A stretch of DNA of 64,000 nucleotides, taken from NCBI GenBank assembly GCA_963752965.1, contig CAVWAJ010000014.1, positions 592,785 through 656,784 on the forward strand. Direction: 5' to 3'. The DNA comes from QHXW01 sp963752965. Its GTDB lineage: Bacteria; Acidobacteriota; Terriglobia; Bryobacterales; Bryobacteraceae. The notes under the pieces are model-generated. The model made no database searches. It saw only the letters and a list, made by a program, of their open reading frames with translations, and was not told the DNA's origin. Position numbers and translations under genes: made by a program. Of the stretch, positions 25,860 to 36,327 are shown piece by piece; the stretch's first letter is position 1, and each line of letters opens with the position of its first letter.

Positions 25860-26126
25860 ATGAGCACCCGTCATCACGATCGACGACGTGACCACCCGTC
25901 GCGCTATTCCCACGAGCAGCAACCCGTCCAGTCACGCGTTACCGACTAGGAAATCCAGAAATGGATCTCGCGCCAGCATGGCTTCGTGCCCGAGAGCGCA
26001 TGGTTTCTGCACTGCAAGGAGGAGTTCGGCCTCGTAGCGCCGGGGACCGCGCCCAAAGAGAATCCGTGCCCGCCAGAAAAGGTAGCGGCGACCAAGCAGG
26101 CGTTCCGGCGGTTCGGACTGCTTTGA
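25860..26126 (+). pseudogene. Small conserved protein interrupted by an in-frame UAG
   Basis: From ATG 25860 the frame reads 29 codons ('MSTRHHDRRRDHPSRY...SRVTD'), meets TAG at 25947-25949, and then continues open for 58 codons ('EIQKWISRQHGFVPESAWFL' to 'EKVAATKQAFRRFGLL') up to TGA at 26124. The second part matches a recurrent small bacterial family pattern: IQxWVKxxHGFVPxTxWIAH, a PCPPEK segment and a C-terminal HFGML-like end. 'VTD-E-IQ' across the stop is where family members read straight through, so one base change probably killed the gene. Function of the family unknown. Confidence 0.65.
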
Positions 26127-26220
26127 ACGGGCAAGCGGCCAGATTTTCCGTAACACTGTCAATGGACGACGGCGATCTAGTAAGTTTGGCTCCCAGCAGG
26201 TGAGCGACTCTGGCCTCGCA

Positions 26221-28896
26221 TCATTCGCTCCGCAGCGTGTTCGCGGGATTCAGCCGTGTGATGCTCCATGCCGGCAGCAGGCTCGCCACCGCCGCCACGA
26301 ACAGGAACAGCCCCGAAACGCCGACAAACGTTGCCGTGTCCGTGGGGCTGACTCCCCAAATCAGATGCCGCATCCAGCCCGCCGCTCCCCAACCCAGCAA
26401 ACATCCGAGCGCGCAGCCGATACCCGCCAGCGCCACGCCCGGCAGCGTGACCAGCGTTACCGCCTGCCCCGCCGTCGCCCCCATCGCCATGCGAATTCCA
26501 ATTTCCCGCGTGCGCTCGCTCACCGAATGCGCAATCAATCCGTAAATGCCGATAGCCGCCAGCAGCAGTGCGAGTCCCGCCATCGTCCCCATGAGCGTCG
26601 TCTCCAGCCGCTCACTGCCTAGCGTTTTCGATTTCACCTCGTCCAGTTCGCGGAAGCCGGAGAAGGGGAGCAGCGGCTCGACCGATTGCATCGCCTTCTG
26701 CATCCCACTGATCACGGCCTGGGGCGGCGCGGAGGTCCGCACGATCCAGCTCGGCGACAACCACATGTGAGCAATAGCTAACAGCTCGCCAGGCACCTGT
26801 GCCACGGGGGTGAAGACCACCGGCACGGCCGCCACCGGCGCGTACCCTCCCACGCTGCTGGCCTCCATGGGAACGTCGCCCGCGAGGCCTACGATCTCGA
26901 GATCCAGAGCTTGGTGACCTCCATTGCTGATCCACATGCCGATCGGATTCCGCTGCGGAAGATACAGCTTCGCGAACGCCTCATTCACCACCACCACTTT
27001 CCTCGCCTTAGGCCCATCCGCTTGTGTGAATTCGCGTCCGCCGAGCAGCGGAATCCGCAGCGCACGAAAATAATCGGGAGTTATGTAAAACATGACCGCC
27101 GTGTGGTAGTTTCCCTCCGATTCGCCCTGGAGCCGGAATCCGCTGTTGATTCCACGCTCATACGGCAGCACCAACCCCACCGCCGCCGCTTCCACGCCAG
27201 GCAGTGCCCGGATGCGTTCTAGCGATTGATCGAATAGTCGGTTCACCTGCGCAGCGGTTTGGTAGCGCGCGTCTTGCAGCGAGAGCGTCGCGGTTACCAC
27301 CCCGTTCGGATCGAAGCCCGGCCGCAGATCGCGCAAATATGCGAAAGTCCGCAGCAACAGCCCCGCACCGATCAGCAGCGCTACCGACAGCGTCACTTCC
27401 GCTACTACCAGAACGCGCCGGGGCCATCGGCTCCGCCCGCCCGCGACCCCTCGCCCGCCCGATTCCGCCAGCGCGTCGCGAATCTCACCTCGCGTCCCTT
27501 GCCACGCCGGATACAAACCGAACAGCAGGCACGCCGATAAAGTCACGGTGCTGGTCATGAGCAGCACACGCCCATCCAGTCGCACCGTCTGCCACAAGTT
27601 GAAGCTGTCGCGCGCCAGAAATTCAAGACCGCGTACGCCGAGATATCCCAATAGCACCCCCGCCGCGCCTCCCAATAGCGCCAGCAGCAGGCTCTCCGTC
27701 AGCAACTGCCTGAACACCACGGCGCGCCCACCGCCCAGCGCCATCCGCGTCGCAATCTCGCGCGTTCTTCCCGCAGCCCGTGCCAGCAGCAGGCTCGCAA
27801 TGTTGACGCAGCCGATCAGCAGCACCATTCCTACCGCAATCCAGAGAATGACCAGAGGCTTGCTGATGTCCATCCCTAAATACTGCTGGAACGGAATCAC
27901 GCCCATCCGCGCCGTGGTGTCCGGGCCCAGCTTCTTTTCTTTCAAGCCGACCGCACCAATGGCGCCGACCTGGGAGTCCGCCTCCGCCCACCGCACGCCC
28001 GGCTTCAGCCTTAACGCGATCCCGTAATTGTTCGACTCCCCTTCGCCATGCGTTGACGGACGCAGCGGCGTCCAAACCTCCGCCAGCGTGCTCGTGCGAA
28101 GCTCCGGCGGCATGATCCCCACTACCGTATAGCGCTCGCCGCGCAACATTATCGTATGTTGCAAGACCGATTCGTCGCCATGCAGCACGTTCTTCCACAA
28201 CCCGTAGCCAAGAACCGCCACTACCGGACCGCCCTCGCGGTCCTCGGCTCTGGTGAACTCGCGCCCATACAGCGGTTGCACTCCCAGCACCCGGAAGTAC
28301 CCCGCGCTCACGCGCTGTTGCAGCACATACCGCACCTCTCCCCGCGCCGCGAAATTCACTTTCGTTGCCGAATCGGCGAATACGGCGCAGTCGAGATGAT
28401 CGGCGTGATCGCGCAGCAGTTCCCACGTCTTTCCGTCCTCATTGTCTGACGTGGATTGTTCGCCGTGCTCGGTCCGGTGCGTCACCACCGCACCCAACCG
28501 CTCCGGCTGCGGGTACGGCAGAGGCCGCAACAGCACCGCATCCACCACGCTGAACACCGCCGTATTCGCCCCGATGCCGAGCGCAAGCGTGGCAATCGCT
28601 ACCGCCGCGAACCCCGGACTCTTGCGCAGCACACGCCCTGCGTACCGCAAATCTTGGAAAAAGTGCTCCAACCAGGGAAGCCCTTGGCGATCTCGGTAGG
28701 CTTCTTTGGCGGATTCCAAACCGCCGGACTCTATCACCGCCGCACGCCGGGCCTCCGCAAGCGTCATTCCGGAGCGGATGTTGTCCTCAACCTTCATCTG
28801 GAGGTGAGATTCGATCTCCTCCGTTAGCTCGCGTTCGATTTGGCTTTTGTTGAACAGTCCACTCACGCGCAGGAAAAAAGCTCGTATCGACCTCAT
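26221..28896 (-). CDS. ADOP-type ABC permease (PadR-linked, 2)
   Basis: 891 aa from ATG 28896, whose first bases overlap the PadR stop (ATGA), so the two are translationally coupled; the earlier in-frame ATG 28953 lies inside padR and is rejected. The N-terminal charged domain is present (KSQIERELTEEIESHLQMKV), then TM1 with 'LALGIGANTAVFSVVDAVLL', FtsX block 1 with 'VNIASLLLARAAGRTREIATRMALG', MacB domain 2, and FtsX block 2 with 'SVSERTREIGIRMAMGA'. Ends 'ITRLNPANTLRSE'. Same architecture as the permease at 7.9-10.6 kb but clearly diverged. Substrate unknown. Confidence 0.88.
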   Translation of the reverse strand: MRSIRAFFLRVSGLFNKSQIERELTEEIESHLQMKVEDNIRSGMTLAEARRAAVIESGGLESAKEAYRDRQGLPWLEHFFQDLRYAGRVLRKSPGFAAVAIATLALGIGANTAVFSVVDAVLLRPLPYPQPERLGAVVTHRTEHGEQSTSDNEDGKTWELLRDHADHLDCAVFADSATKVNFAARGEVRYVLQQRVSAGYFRVLGVQPLYGREFTRAEDREGGPVVAVLGYGLWKNVLHGDESVLQHTIMLRGERYTVVGIMPPELRTSTLAEVWTPLRPSTHGEGESNNYGIALRLKPGVRWAEADSQVGAIGAVGLKEKKLGPDTTARMGVIPFQQYLGMDISKPLVILWIAVGMVLLIGCVNIASLLLARAAGRTREIATRMALGGGRAVVFRQLLTESLLLALLGGAAGVLLGYLGVRGLEFLARDSFNLWQTVRLDGRVLLMTSTVTLSACLLFGLYPAWQGTRGEIRDALAESGGRGVAGGRSRWPRRVLVVAEVTLSVALLIGAGLLLRTFAYLRDLRPGFDPNGVVTATLSLQDARYQTAAQVNRLFDQSLERIRALPGVEAAAVGLVLPYERGINSGFRLQGESEGNYHTAVMFYITPDYFRALRIPLLGGREFTQADGPKARKVVVVNEAFAKLYLPQRNPIGMWISNGGHQALDLEIVGLAGDVPMEASSVGGYAPVAAVPVVFTPVAQVPGELLAIAHMWLSPSWIVRTSAPPQAVISGMQKAMQSVEPLLPFSGFRELDEVKSKTLGSERLETTLMGTMAGLALLLAAIGIYGLIAHSVSERTREIGIRMAMGATAGQAVTLVTLPGVALAGIGCALGCLLGWGAAGWMRHLIWGVSPTDTATFVGVSGLFLFVAAVASLLPAWSITRLNPANTLRSE

Positions 28897-29237
28897 GGGA
28901 GCCCCTCGCCTGGAGAAAAGAACCGACCCATGACGGTGGTTGTCTGCTCCCACTGACGCGCTTCCTTTTCAAGCTGCCTTTTGCCGGCACGAGTCAGTGA
29001 GTAATACTTCGCTCTTCGGTTGTTGTCCGATATTCCCCACTCCGCTGTTAAATAGCCTTCCTGCTCCAGCTTGAGCAGAGCAGGATAGAGCGTTCCATAC
29101 TTCACCGATACTAGGCTTCCACTAACCTGCTCGATGCGGCGTGCGATACCGTATCCGTGTAGCGAGCCCATCGTCTGGAGAGTCTTTAGCACCATTAAAG
29201 CCAAGGTTCCTTGCCAGACATCTGTGTTCTCGGCCAT
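28893..29237 (-). CDS. PadR-family transcriptional regulator (ADOP partner 2)
   Basis: 114 aa. Recognition region 'LHGYGIARRIEQVSGSLVSV', 'KYGTLYPALLKLEQEGYLTA', wing 'NNRRAKYYSLTRAGKRQLEKE'. It diverges from the other PadRs here in having 'SVKYGTLYPAL' where they have 'EEGxLYPAL' or 'DHGALYPAL', so its ligand or operator specificity probably differs. AGAGGTG serves as ribosome-binding site before ATG 29237. Confidence 0.88.
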   Translation of the reverse strand: MAENTDVWQGTLALMVLKTLQTMGSLHGYGIARRIEQVSGSLVSVKYGTLYPALLKLEQEGYLTAEWGISDNNRRAKYYSLTRAGKRQLEKEARQWEQTTTVMGRFFSPGEGLP

Positions 29238-29254
29238 GGCGCACCTCTTGGGTT

Positions 29255-29304
29255 CCTATATAAGGATGGCACAGAATATATAGGGAAGCAATAGGAGATT
29301 TCAA
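29255..29304 (-). promoter_or_regulatory. padR 2 promoter with operator-like inverted repeat
   Basis: On the minus strand TTGAAA (29304-29299) is followed after 18 bases by TATATT (29280-29275). A perfect inverted repeat CCTATATA (29255-29262)/TATATAGG (29277-29284) overlaps the -10 element with one arm and places the other just after the expected transcription start. Its sequence differs from the CATAG/CTATG repeats of the first padR. Confidence 0.6.
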
Positions 29305-29501
29305 CCGGGAGGGCGTTCTGGGAATTGAATGGGCGTACAAGTTGGGCATCGGATTTGCACCAGAGGGGACGTTTGCCGCCAAAGAGAGCATCTAAGTCGC
29401 CGATCCTTCCTGGCGGCCGTGATCTGTCTCCCGGAAGCGATTTCTAACCTCTCATCCCCAGACGGCGTTCGAGGAAGTGTGATCCGGGAGCGTTGACGGG
29501 T

Positions 29502-29858
29502 TTAGCCGACCTTCTTCGCCTTCACCAGCGCCCATCTCTTCCGTGGTGCAGCCGCAATCTTCTTTCGTGCCGCGGGACTCATGGTACGCTTCGTACTGAC
29601 CGGCTTCGACGACGGCGTCGATTTCGCTTTGATCGCTGCCCACCTCTTCCTCTGCGCCGCCGCTATTCTCCTCCGCGCAGCCGCGCTCAGTGGGCGCCTA
29701 CTTGTTTGGCTCGGCGCCGCGGCTTGCGTGCCGTTTGCGGAACCGAGCTGTCGCCGGATGTCGGCTATCTTGCCTTCAACATCTCGCCTCGTCTGCTCGA
29801 ATCCAATTAGTGCTGCTTCCAGTAAGGATGTGTCGGCTGGTCTTTGCCCTCTTGGCAT
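29502..29858 (-). CDS. Basic protein with two copies of an AARxxIAAAxRKRW motif (118 aa)
   Basis: The N-terminal 40 residues form a helical region (LLEAALIGFEQTRRDVEGKI). The C-terminal half has two near-identical units, 'LSAAARRRIAAAQRKRWAAI' and 'MSPAARKKIAAAPRKRWALV', each followed by KAK. Such repeats occur in small soil-bacterial proteins and look like short DNA- or RNA-binding helices, comparable to H-NS-like tails. No function is established. Start at MPRGQRPADTS. Confidence 0.6.
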   Translation of the reverse strand: MPRGQRPADTSLLEAALIGFEQTRRDVEGKIADIRRQLGSANGTQAAAPSQTSRRPLSAAARRRIAAAQRKRWAAIKAKSTPSSKPVSTKRTMSPAARKKIAAAPRKRWALVKAKKVG

Positions 29859-30078
29859 TTAAACCCGCATTTCCGTTTTGAACTTAGTCGCAATCCAGGA
29901 GATCACTGTTATACTGGCTAGCGTTTCGAGGCCAAAATGGAAATCCCGGCTAAATGAACAAATCGTCAGAAACCAGGCGAATCTCGGTGCCGTACAAGAC
30001 AGTAGCTCTGTCGCCCTTCTTATACAGCCCGTTCGCTGCTTCGTGCGACCGCGATAACCCCTACATCGACCCTCGCAG

Positions 30079-30858
30079 ATGCCCTTTCTAACTTCAATGC
30101 CAGGTATCAAGTTTTGCCTGTGGAGCAGTAGACTTCCTGGCAGAACTGCGTGTGTCGCCCTAGTCTTTTGCGTGGTTTGCTTAGGCCGCATCGAGGGCCA
30201 AACAAATCCGCCGGGTGCATGCAAGGACACTGTCACGAATGGAGGATCGTCTACCGTGGCTGGTGCTACTCTAAATCCTCGGCCTAGACACATCTTGGGG
30301 ATCTTGCCCAATCACAATACGTCACCATGTCTTGCTCCCTATGTGCCGATTAGCGCTAAAGAAAAATTCAAGATCGCGAGCGAGGACGCTTTCGACCCCG
30401 GTGCATTCGTGCTTGCAGCGGGGGTTGCAGGCGCGGCGCAGTTAATCAACTCCAATCGCCCTTTCGGGCAAGAAGCATCGGGATACGCTCGTTATTTCGG
30501 CGCCGCCTATGCAAACCACGTGATTGGCGACTTCCTGACGGAGGGCGTCTACCCATGTTTGCTTCATCAGGATCCAAGATACTTTCGAAAGAGTGGCGGA
30601 TCCGCGGGTTCCCGCTTGGGGTATGCGATTAGCCGGGTCTTCCGGACGCAAACGGATGCAGGAGGAACGACACTTAATTATTCCAGACTGTTTGGCGCTT
30701 CTAGTACTGTCGCGATTTCAAGCCTGTATTACGCCAACCACCGGGACGCAGCGGGCTCCGCTGTCGGATTCGGCGCTCAGCTAGGCGGCGCCATGGCAGG
30801 CAACATCCTCCGGGAATTTTGGCCGGATCTATTGCGAAGGTTTTTAAGAAAGCCTTGA
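30079..30858 (+). CDS. Secreted/outer-membrane protein of a family common in Acidobacteriota
   Basis: 259 aa with a hydrophobic signal segment (TACVALVFCVVCLGRIEG). Characteristic family blocks: 'PRHILGILPNHNTSPCLAPY', 'AKEKFKIASEDAFDPGAFVL', 'GYARYFGAAYANHVIGDFLT', 'LLHQDPRYFRKSGGSAGSRL' and 'REFWPDLLRRFLRKP' at the end. The glycine/alanine-rich hydrophobic strands suggest membrane association. Function unknown. The start is uncertain (M8 of the frame, MPGIKFCLW, is an alternative). Confidence 0.7.
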   Translation: MPFLTSMPGIKFCLWSSRLPGRTACVALVFCVVCLGRIEGQTNPPGACKDTVTNGGSSTVAGATLNPRPRHILGILPNHNTSPCLAPYVPISAKEKFKIASEDAFDPGAFVLAAGVAGAAQLINSNRPFGQEASGYARYFGAAYANHVIGDFLTEGVYPCLLHQDPRYFRKSGGSAGSRLGYAISRVFRTQTDAGGTTLNYSRLFGASSTVAISSLYYANHRDAAGSAVGFGAQLGGAMAGNILREFWPDLLRRFLRKP

Positions 30859-31544
30859 GCCGACGGCCCAATAGAGTCGAGTCTGTAGCTTTGGTCTATC
30901 TGTTTCTCCCGGTTTCCACCGACAGCAGTCATTGCCACTACTAACTGAACCCCGCAAGTGTTGGTGTGCGTGTGTGCTGGCACCAAGTTCCCAGGGTAGT
31001 CCTTGGGGAAGACTTATCCGTGAATTCCGGCGAGTGGCAGGAATGTCCGAGGATCTGATCGCGAAACCCCAGTGTGGGTCAGCCTGTGGACGAGCAGGCG
31101 CGTCACAGCGGACCATCTCCAAGTCTGGAAGTACACGTAGCTGTGCGGCTATCCCAATGGCGGTGGTCGAATGTCCTTGCTACGAGAGCCGGTTGGATAG
31201 AGAATGGTTGAGTGCCATCGGCAGAGGCCCGCGGCGTTCGATTGGAAGGCGAGCCAGCTTGCCAATACACGGTCATTTCGGAAGCAAGCGATCAACGTGG
31301 TAACGCGATAACCTGGGCCAAAGGCGAGGATGGGTACTGGTATAGGTGCACTCAGGCGCTGCATGGTTGCAGGACTTGGACACGCTTTCCTCCAGAATCT
31401 AAAGCGTCTGTGAGCACGATTGTCCGTAGCATCGCGCCGGGCCGTCGCCATAGGCGCATGAAGTTCTCCAGTCGAGCCGATTAGCGGCGTCCGTACCGCC
31501 TGACTCGACTATCCCGACGCTGTCCACCCTGTTCTGACATCCCC
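30859..31544. other. Long intergenic region, no gene seen
   Basis: Nearly 690 bases. Several open frames of 90-120 codons cross it on both strands but none has a plausible ribosome-binding site, signal peptide or domain pattern. It separates the secreted protein from the rightward PadR/ADOP pair. Confidence 0.45.
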
Positions 31545-31592
31545 TTGCAATCTGGCGCGAACTGGCGCATACTTCCCATAAAGCGTTTATGG
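31545..31592 (+). promoter_or_regulatory. padR 3 promoter with palindrome over the start codon
   Basis: TTGCAA (31545-31550), 17-base spacer, CATACT (31568-31573). A perfect inverted repeat CCATAAA-GCG-TTTATGG (31576-31592) follows immediately and contains the ATG of padR (31589). The expected transcript would have a leader of only about ten bases, and a bound repressor would cover both transcription and translation start. Confidence 0.65.
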
Positions 31593-31927
31593 AAGAGAAA
31601 GTCGAACGTACATCTGGTGTCTTGCAAGGCGCGCTCGACATGCTGGTGCTCAAGGCGCTGGCGCGCGGACCGATGCACGGGTACGACGTGGCCGAGCACA
31701 TTCTCGCGTGGTCGGGCGATGTCTTGCGCGTGGAGGAAGGCGCGCTCTATCCGGCGCTCCACCGTCTGGAGCTGCGCGGCCTGCTGGCGAGCGAATGGGG
31801 CGTCTCAGCAAACAACCGGCGGGCAAAGTACTACCGGCTGACGGTGGCGGGGCGGAAGCAACTGGCAGCGGAGTCATCGGACTGGGCGCGGATGAGTGGG
31901 GCGATTGCGCGCGTGATGGAGGCATAG
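31589..31927 (+). CDS. PadR-family transcriptional regulator (ADOP partner 3)
   Basis: 112 aa. 'GALDMLVLKALARGPMHGYD', 'EEGALYPALHRLELRGLLAS', wing 'NNRRAKYYRLTVAGRKQLAAE'. The ATG lies within the palindrome that ends the promoter, and the stop is separated from the permease ATG by one base, so both genes form one transcript. Canonical length for the ADOP-linked PadR subgroup. Confidence 0.9.
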   Translation: MEEKVERTSGVLQGALDMLVLKALARGPMHGYDVAEHILAWSGDVLRVEEGALYPALHRLELRGLLASEWGVSANNRRAKYYRLTVAGRKQLAAESSDWARMSGAIARVMEA

Positions 31928-31928
31928 C

Positions 31929-34655
<2,727 letters not shown>

Positions 34656-34722
34656 GCGGGGGGAGTCCCGTCAACTAAAGCATTAATCGCCCAGCCCACT
34701 TGCCATGCCAGCCTACTCCGGC

Positions 34723-34751
34723 TTGACATCAGCTTCCTTCCGCCGCATACT
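34723..34751 (+). promoter_or_regulatory. Orphan promoter resembling a padR promoter
   Basis: TTGACA (34723-34728), 17-base spacer, CATACT (34746-34751). The segment CGCATACTTCC-ATA is nearly the same as in the padR 3 promoter at 31566-31580. But no rightward gene follows: downstream is the antisense of the protease gene. A 38-codon open frame from ATG 34772 is all it could express. Confidence 0.55.
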
Positions 34752-34816
34752 TCCATAGACATCTAGGACTCATGGCAAAGGCGGTCGCGGCGTCAGCGAT
34801 CGATCAACGCTCAGGT

Positions 34817-36292
34817 TTATGGCGCCCGAGTCAACTTGACCCGCAGCAATTCCATCCCTTTCACCTTTTGTGCTACCCGTGCACATGACGCTTGCACAGA
34901 TGGATAACTTAACGCGGGGATTTTGGCAAAAGCGTTGAACATCGCTTCTCCCGTAAAGCGCCCCTCGACCTTTAAGGTATTTCCGCAATCCCCGAAAGTG
35001 ATCGTGGCGGAGACATTCATCAAGCAGTTACCGACGGCTTGCTTTCCCCATGCTGAGACCGATAGATCTTCCGCCTCCGCGGGTGAGAAGAAAAGGAACC
35101 AAGAGTCATCGCCGAAGTCACCGACTGGCCCAATCGCTAAAGCGTGTCCGTTGGCCGATACCGCGTACGTTCGACCTCGATCCGTGCTCCACCTTCCGAG
35201 GGGTGAAGACAAAACGCTAAGAACGTCTTGAGATCGTTTCTTCGCTGAGACATGGTCATTCGGTTGTTTGAACAGAAAGTCATAGGTCGTCGAATGGGCG
35301 ATCTCTTCAGTTTGCGTGGAAGATGCGAGCGATCTGTACGAGGTGCAGGCGGCGAATCGGTCGGGCAGGCTACCCTGGTCCTCCCAGATCCGATAGTGCA
35401 CATCGCCCAACTGCTCGGTAGCCTGCCAGAGGCCTGGCTGTAGTCTTTGGCTCAACTCAAGCTGCGTGACTGCCTCCTGGTACGATCTGGACCTGAAGAG
35501 TGCTTCACCCAGCGCGAAACGGAAATACGGGTTGAATTCATCATTCTGTGTCGCCGAGCGAAGGCTGGAAATTGCCTCAGGCCACATCTCGGCCGAGAAG
35601 TATCTGTGTAGTTTTTCGAGATCAGGGCCACCGCTTTCGTTGCTCCCGCTTTCGATCGGCACTAGCTCTTTCAGCTTGCTTTGATGCAATTGGCCAATGA
35701 CTCTTCGGACTGTGTTCGACGGAATCGCCAAGTTCACATTCTGGCCCGCCCTTATACTCGCGGATGCAACACCAATTACCAAACCGGCAGAGTTGAGTAC
35801 CGGCCCACCGCTGCTGCCGGGAGAAATAGGAGCCGACATCTGCAAAACGCTGGCTCCATCGATTTCGCGAATACCGCTGACCAGTCCTTCGCTGATCGAC
35901 CGCTCCAAGCCCAACGGGTTACTGATTACAAGAAGTCGGTCTCCAGGCGAGACGCGGGCCGAGTCTCCGAGTTGCAACTTGGGAAGCCCCTTGACGTTTA
36001 ATTGCAACACAGCCACATCTGCGCCGACATCCCAAGCTGCGATATTGTCAGTTTCAAATTCGAGGCCATTCGTCAGCCTGACCGTAACGACTCGCTCACC
36101 AGCGACGACGTGATAATTCGTCACGATCAGGCCCGTATCCGAAATAATGAAGCCGGTCCCCGCCTTGTGCTCACCGTCAATGACCACAATCGCATCCTTG
36201 GCTAATCGATAGATGTCTGCTGGTGCAAGTTGACGCTGGGCACGCAGCGATAGTACAGCCAACGAAAGGCAGAGTAAGGATTGTCTGTACAT
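34817..36292 (-). CDS. Secreted trypsin-like serine protease with helical C-terminal region
   Basis: 491 aa from ATG 36292, which yields a signal peptide (MYRQSLLCLSLAVLSLRAQ); ATG 36316 is an alternative. The HtrA-type catalytic triad is complete: H61 (VTNYHVV), D92 (GADVAVLQL), S161 (PGSSGGPV). No PDZ domain follows. Instead residues ~230-330 look like TPR-type helices (WPEAISSLRSATQNDEFNPY; ALFRSRSYQEAVTQLELSQR), and the last 130 residues are beta-rich. It probably acts in the periplasm in protein quality control or signalling. It is 35 bases downstream of the PEGA gene on the same strand, so likely co-transcribed. Confidence 0.85.
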   Translation of the reverse strand: MYRQSLLCLSLAVLSLRAQRQLAPADIYRLAKDAIVVIDGEHKAGTGFIISDTGLIVTNYHVVAGERVVTVRLTNGLEFETDNIAAWDVGADVAVLQLNVKGLPKLQLGDSARVSPGDRLLVISNPLGLERSISEGLVSGIREIDGASVLQMSAPISPGSSGGPVLNSAGLVIGVASASIRAGQNVNLAIPSNTVRRVIGQLHQSKLKELVPIESGSNESGGPDLEKLHRYFSAEMWPEAISSLRSATQNDEFNPYFRFALGEALFRSRSYQEAVTQLELSQRLQPGLWQATEQLGDVHYRIWEDQGSLPDRFAACTSYRSLASSTQTEEIAHSTTYDFLFKQPNDHVSAKKRSQDVLSVLSSPLGRWSTDRGRTYAVSANGHALAIGPVGDFGDDSWFLFFSPAEAEDLSVSAWGKQAVGNCLMNVSATITFGDCGNTLKVEGRFTGEAMFNAFAKIPALSYPSVQASCARVAQKVKGMELLRVKLTRAP

Positions 36293-36327
36293 GCGTTTTG
36301 GGCGGCACGGGAACATAATAGGCCCGC

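Noticed and set aside
31149..31484. Open frames on both strands in the 30.9-31.5 kb gap
   Set aside because: No ribosome-binding sites, no hydrophobic or domain pattern, and opposite-strand frames of similar length, as expected by chance at high GC.
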